5,657 bases of DNA, from contig PUNI01000247.1 of the NCBI GenBank assembly GCA_003551745.1, positions 1 to 5,657 on the forward strand, written 5' to 3'. Below the pieces are notes generated by a model. It was not told where the DNA came from and did no database searches. It saw nothing but the letters and a program-made list of their open reading frames with translations. A program made the position numbers and the translations under genes. Positions 4,421-5,657 of this stretch are shown here, one piece after another. Origin of the DNA: Paracoccaceae bacterium (GTDB taxonomy: Bacteria; Pseudomonadota; Alphaproteobacteria; Rhodobacterales; Rhodobacteraceae). Every line of letters starts with the position of its first letter. The first letter of the stretch is position 1.

Positions 4421-5657
4421 TCATCGCGGCTGCGGGCGGAACGGGCTGCCAAGGCCGATGAGGCGCGTCAGCGCCTCGCCCGCATGGCGTCCGTCCGGGA
4501 ACTCTGCCAGATAGGCCATGTAGGCGGCCGGCGTGTCCTGCCGGCGCGCAACCGCCCAGGCGATCTGCTCGGGGGTGTTCGGGGTCTGCTGCGCCGTCAG
4601 CCGCTCGATTCTGCGCTGCGCCTCATCGGCATGGCGGCCCCGGGGCCAGTCGCGCAGATACAGCTGATACGCACCGATCGTGTCGGCGCTCCGCGCCCTG
4701 TCCCAGGCCACGCGCTCGCTGTCGGCGCCATCGATCTGGTCGATCCGTCGCTGGGCATCGGCCGCATGGCGCCCCCTTGGCCAGTCCCGCAGATATCCGC
4801 GATAGGCCGCTGCGGTGTCGGTACGCCGCGCCCGTTGCCAGGCGGCGTCGTCGGCCTGGGCAGTGCGGTCAGCCTCCAGCGCGGCCAGCTGGTTGCGCGC
4901 CCGGCTCGCGAAGAGCCCGTTGGGATAGCGGGCGAGATAGGCGCGCAGCCCGTCCTCGCTGCCGTTGGCGCCGGTCCGCTGCCAGTAGGCGCGGTCCTCG
5001 GCCTCGCGGGCCGCACGCGCACGGTCGGCATCGGCCTGCAGCGCCGCCACCTGACCGGGCGCGAGAAAGCCGGTGGCCTCGTAGCCGGCGCTGCGCTGCC
5101 AGGCGGCGATGGCGCCCCGGGTGCCGGGACCGAATATGCCGTCGATCCCGCGGGTGTTGTAGCCGAGGTCGGTCAACGCGCGCTGTACGTTGCGGCGGGC
5201 GTCGCGGTCGAGGCCCAGCGCCTGCTCGACCTCCTCGGGCGTTGGCGCGGCCGGCGGCGGGGGCGCGGCGGGCGGCGCCAGCGCGGCGCGGGCTGCGCGC
5301 GCTTCGGCGGCGTGGCGTCCGTTGGGCCAGGCGGCGAGGAAGGCGTCATAGGCCGCGCTGGTGCCCACGCGTTGCGCGGCCTCCCAGTCGCGCGCCTCGG
5401 CCGCCGAGATGGCGTCGAGCGGCGGCGGGACGACCTCCACCTCCGCCTCGCCGGCCGGGATCAGCGCGAGGCCCGGCAGCAGCAGCCCCGCGCCCTCCAG
5501 CTCCGGCCTGGCCTCCAGCGCTACGGTGACCGCAACGCCCGGCGCCAGCAGTTCGCCCGCCAGAAGCTCGGCCACCGCCTCGGCCGGACCACGGATGACG
5601 GTGATGCCCTGCGGCAGCGGATCGAGCGGGCCGGCACCGGGCTCCCGCCCCGCCCCG
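4421..5657 (-). CDS. C-terminal part of a peptidoglycan-binding, repeat-containing protein (possibly caspase-family), 5' end outside window
   Basis: The frame is open from the stop at 4421 to the window edge, giving at least 411 residues, so the true start lies beyond 5657. A GTG at 5575 is in frame, but homologous-looking sequence (GPLDPLPQGITVIRG) continues upstream of it. Counting from that GTG: residues 101-112 are a Pro/Ala linker; 125-181 are a peptidoglycan-binding-1 type domain (VQRALTDLGY, GIDGIFGPGTRGAIAAWQ); and five copies of a 39-residue W...AY..YL..WP.GRHA..A repeat lie at 61-99, 194-232, 243-281, 287-325 and 336-374. Family knowledge suggests an exported protein acting at the cell wall. 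Similar C-termini occur, as I recall, in alphaproteobacterial caspase-family (peptidase C14) proteins, but no protease domain is visible here. It converges on rpmJ. Confidence 0.75.
   Translation of the reverse strand, partial: GAGREPGAGPLDPLPQGITVIRGPAEAVAELLAGELLAPGVAVTVALEARPELEGAGLLLPGLALIPAGEAEVEVVPPPLDAISAAEARDWEAAQRVGTSAAYDAFLAAWPNGRHAAEARAARAALAPPAAPPPPAAPTPEEVEQALGLDRDARRNVQRALTDLGYNTRGIDGIFGPGTRGAIAAWQRSAGYEATGFLAPGQVAALQADADRARAAREAEDRAYWQRTGANGSEDGLRAYLARYPNGLFASRARNQLAALEADRTAQADDAAWQRARRTDTAAAYRGYLRDWPRGRHAADAQRRIDQIDGADSERVAWDRARSADTIGAYQLYLRDWPRGRHADEAQRRIERLTAQQTPNTPEQIAWAVARRQDTPAAYMAYLAEFPDGRHAGEALTRLIGLGSPFRPQPR
4454..4849 (-). repeat. Three adjacent 39-residue coding repeats
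   Basis: The last three repeat units of the peptidoglycan-binding protein lie at 4733-4849, 4601-4717 and 4454-4570. The first two share 25 of 39 residues, including an unbroken YLRDWPRGRHA, and their DNA is correspondingly similar, pointing to fairly recent internal duplication. The third has drifted (YLAEFPDGRHA). Two more diverged units lie upstream, on either side of the peptidoglycan-binding domain. Confidence 0.75.

Overview
This GC-rich window (about 70% G+C by eye) looks like chromosomal DNA of an alphaproteobacterium, most likely the Rhodobacteraceae/Paracoccaceae group. The evidence is the form of DNA polymerase IV with an N-terminal CxxC/CxxC zinc-ribbon head, the 41-residue zinc-independent ribosomal protein L36, and a modular peptidoglycan-binding/repeat protein of a kind I associate with caspase-family proteins in that group. 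I see no integrase, transposase, CRISPR array or plasmid gene.

Layout, left to right. Positions 1-85 hold no gene I can support, apart from a strong GC hairpin (37-63) that could end transcription of the first gene. A ten-helix membrane protein of uncertain function runs leftward (86-1294). Its 90-bp upstream gap carries an AT-rich nested palindrome (1308-1343) that contains a perfect ATTC-N8-GAAT box, overlaps a candidate promoter and ends next to the Shine-Dalgarno sequence. This is the best regulatory signal in the window. A short NfeD-like membrane protein also runs leftward (1385-1651). It is divergent from dinB (1746-2999, rightward), with an 8-bp-arm inverted repeat in the 94-bp gap between them.

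dinB converges on an N-formylglutamate amidohydrolase family gene (3022-3891, leftward) with only 22 bp between the two stop codons. A divergent gap then leads to tRNA-Val(GAC) (4049-4123, rightward). After the tRNA come three tandem hairpins with a 23-bp period, then rpmJ (4235-4360). A perfect 23-bp-stem hairpin (4369-4418) fills the space to the next, convergent gene. That gene (4421 to beyond 5657, leftward) is the C-terminal part of a protein with one peptidoglycan-binding domain and five copies of a W...AY..YL..WP.GRHA..A repeat.

The genes are mostly single transcription units facing each other or apart, not one pathway. DinB serves DNA-damage tolerance, the amidohydrolase serves formyl-amino-acid or histidine-type catabolism, tRNA-Val and L36 serve translation, and the two small-to-medium membrane proteins and the peptidoglycan-binding protein belong to the envelope. 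I do not see a new multigene system. The most promising leads are the palindromic operator with its uncharacterised membrane protein, and the array of hairpins around rpmJ.
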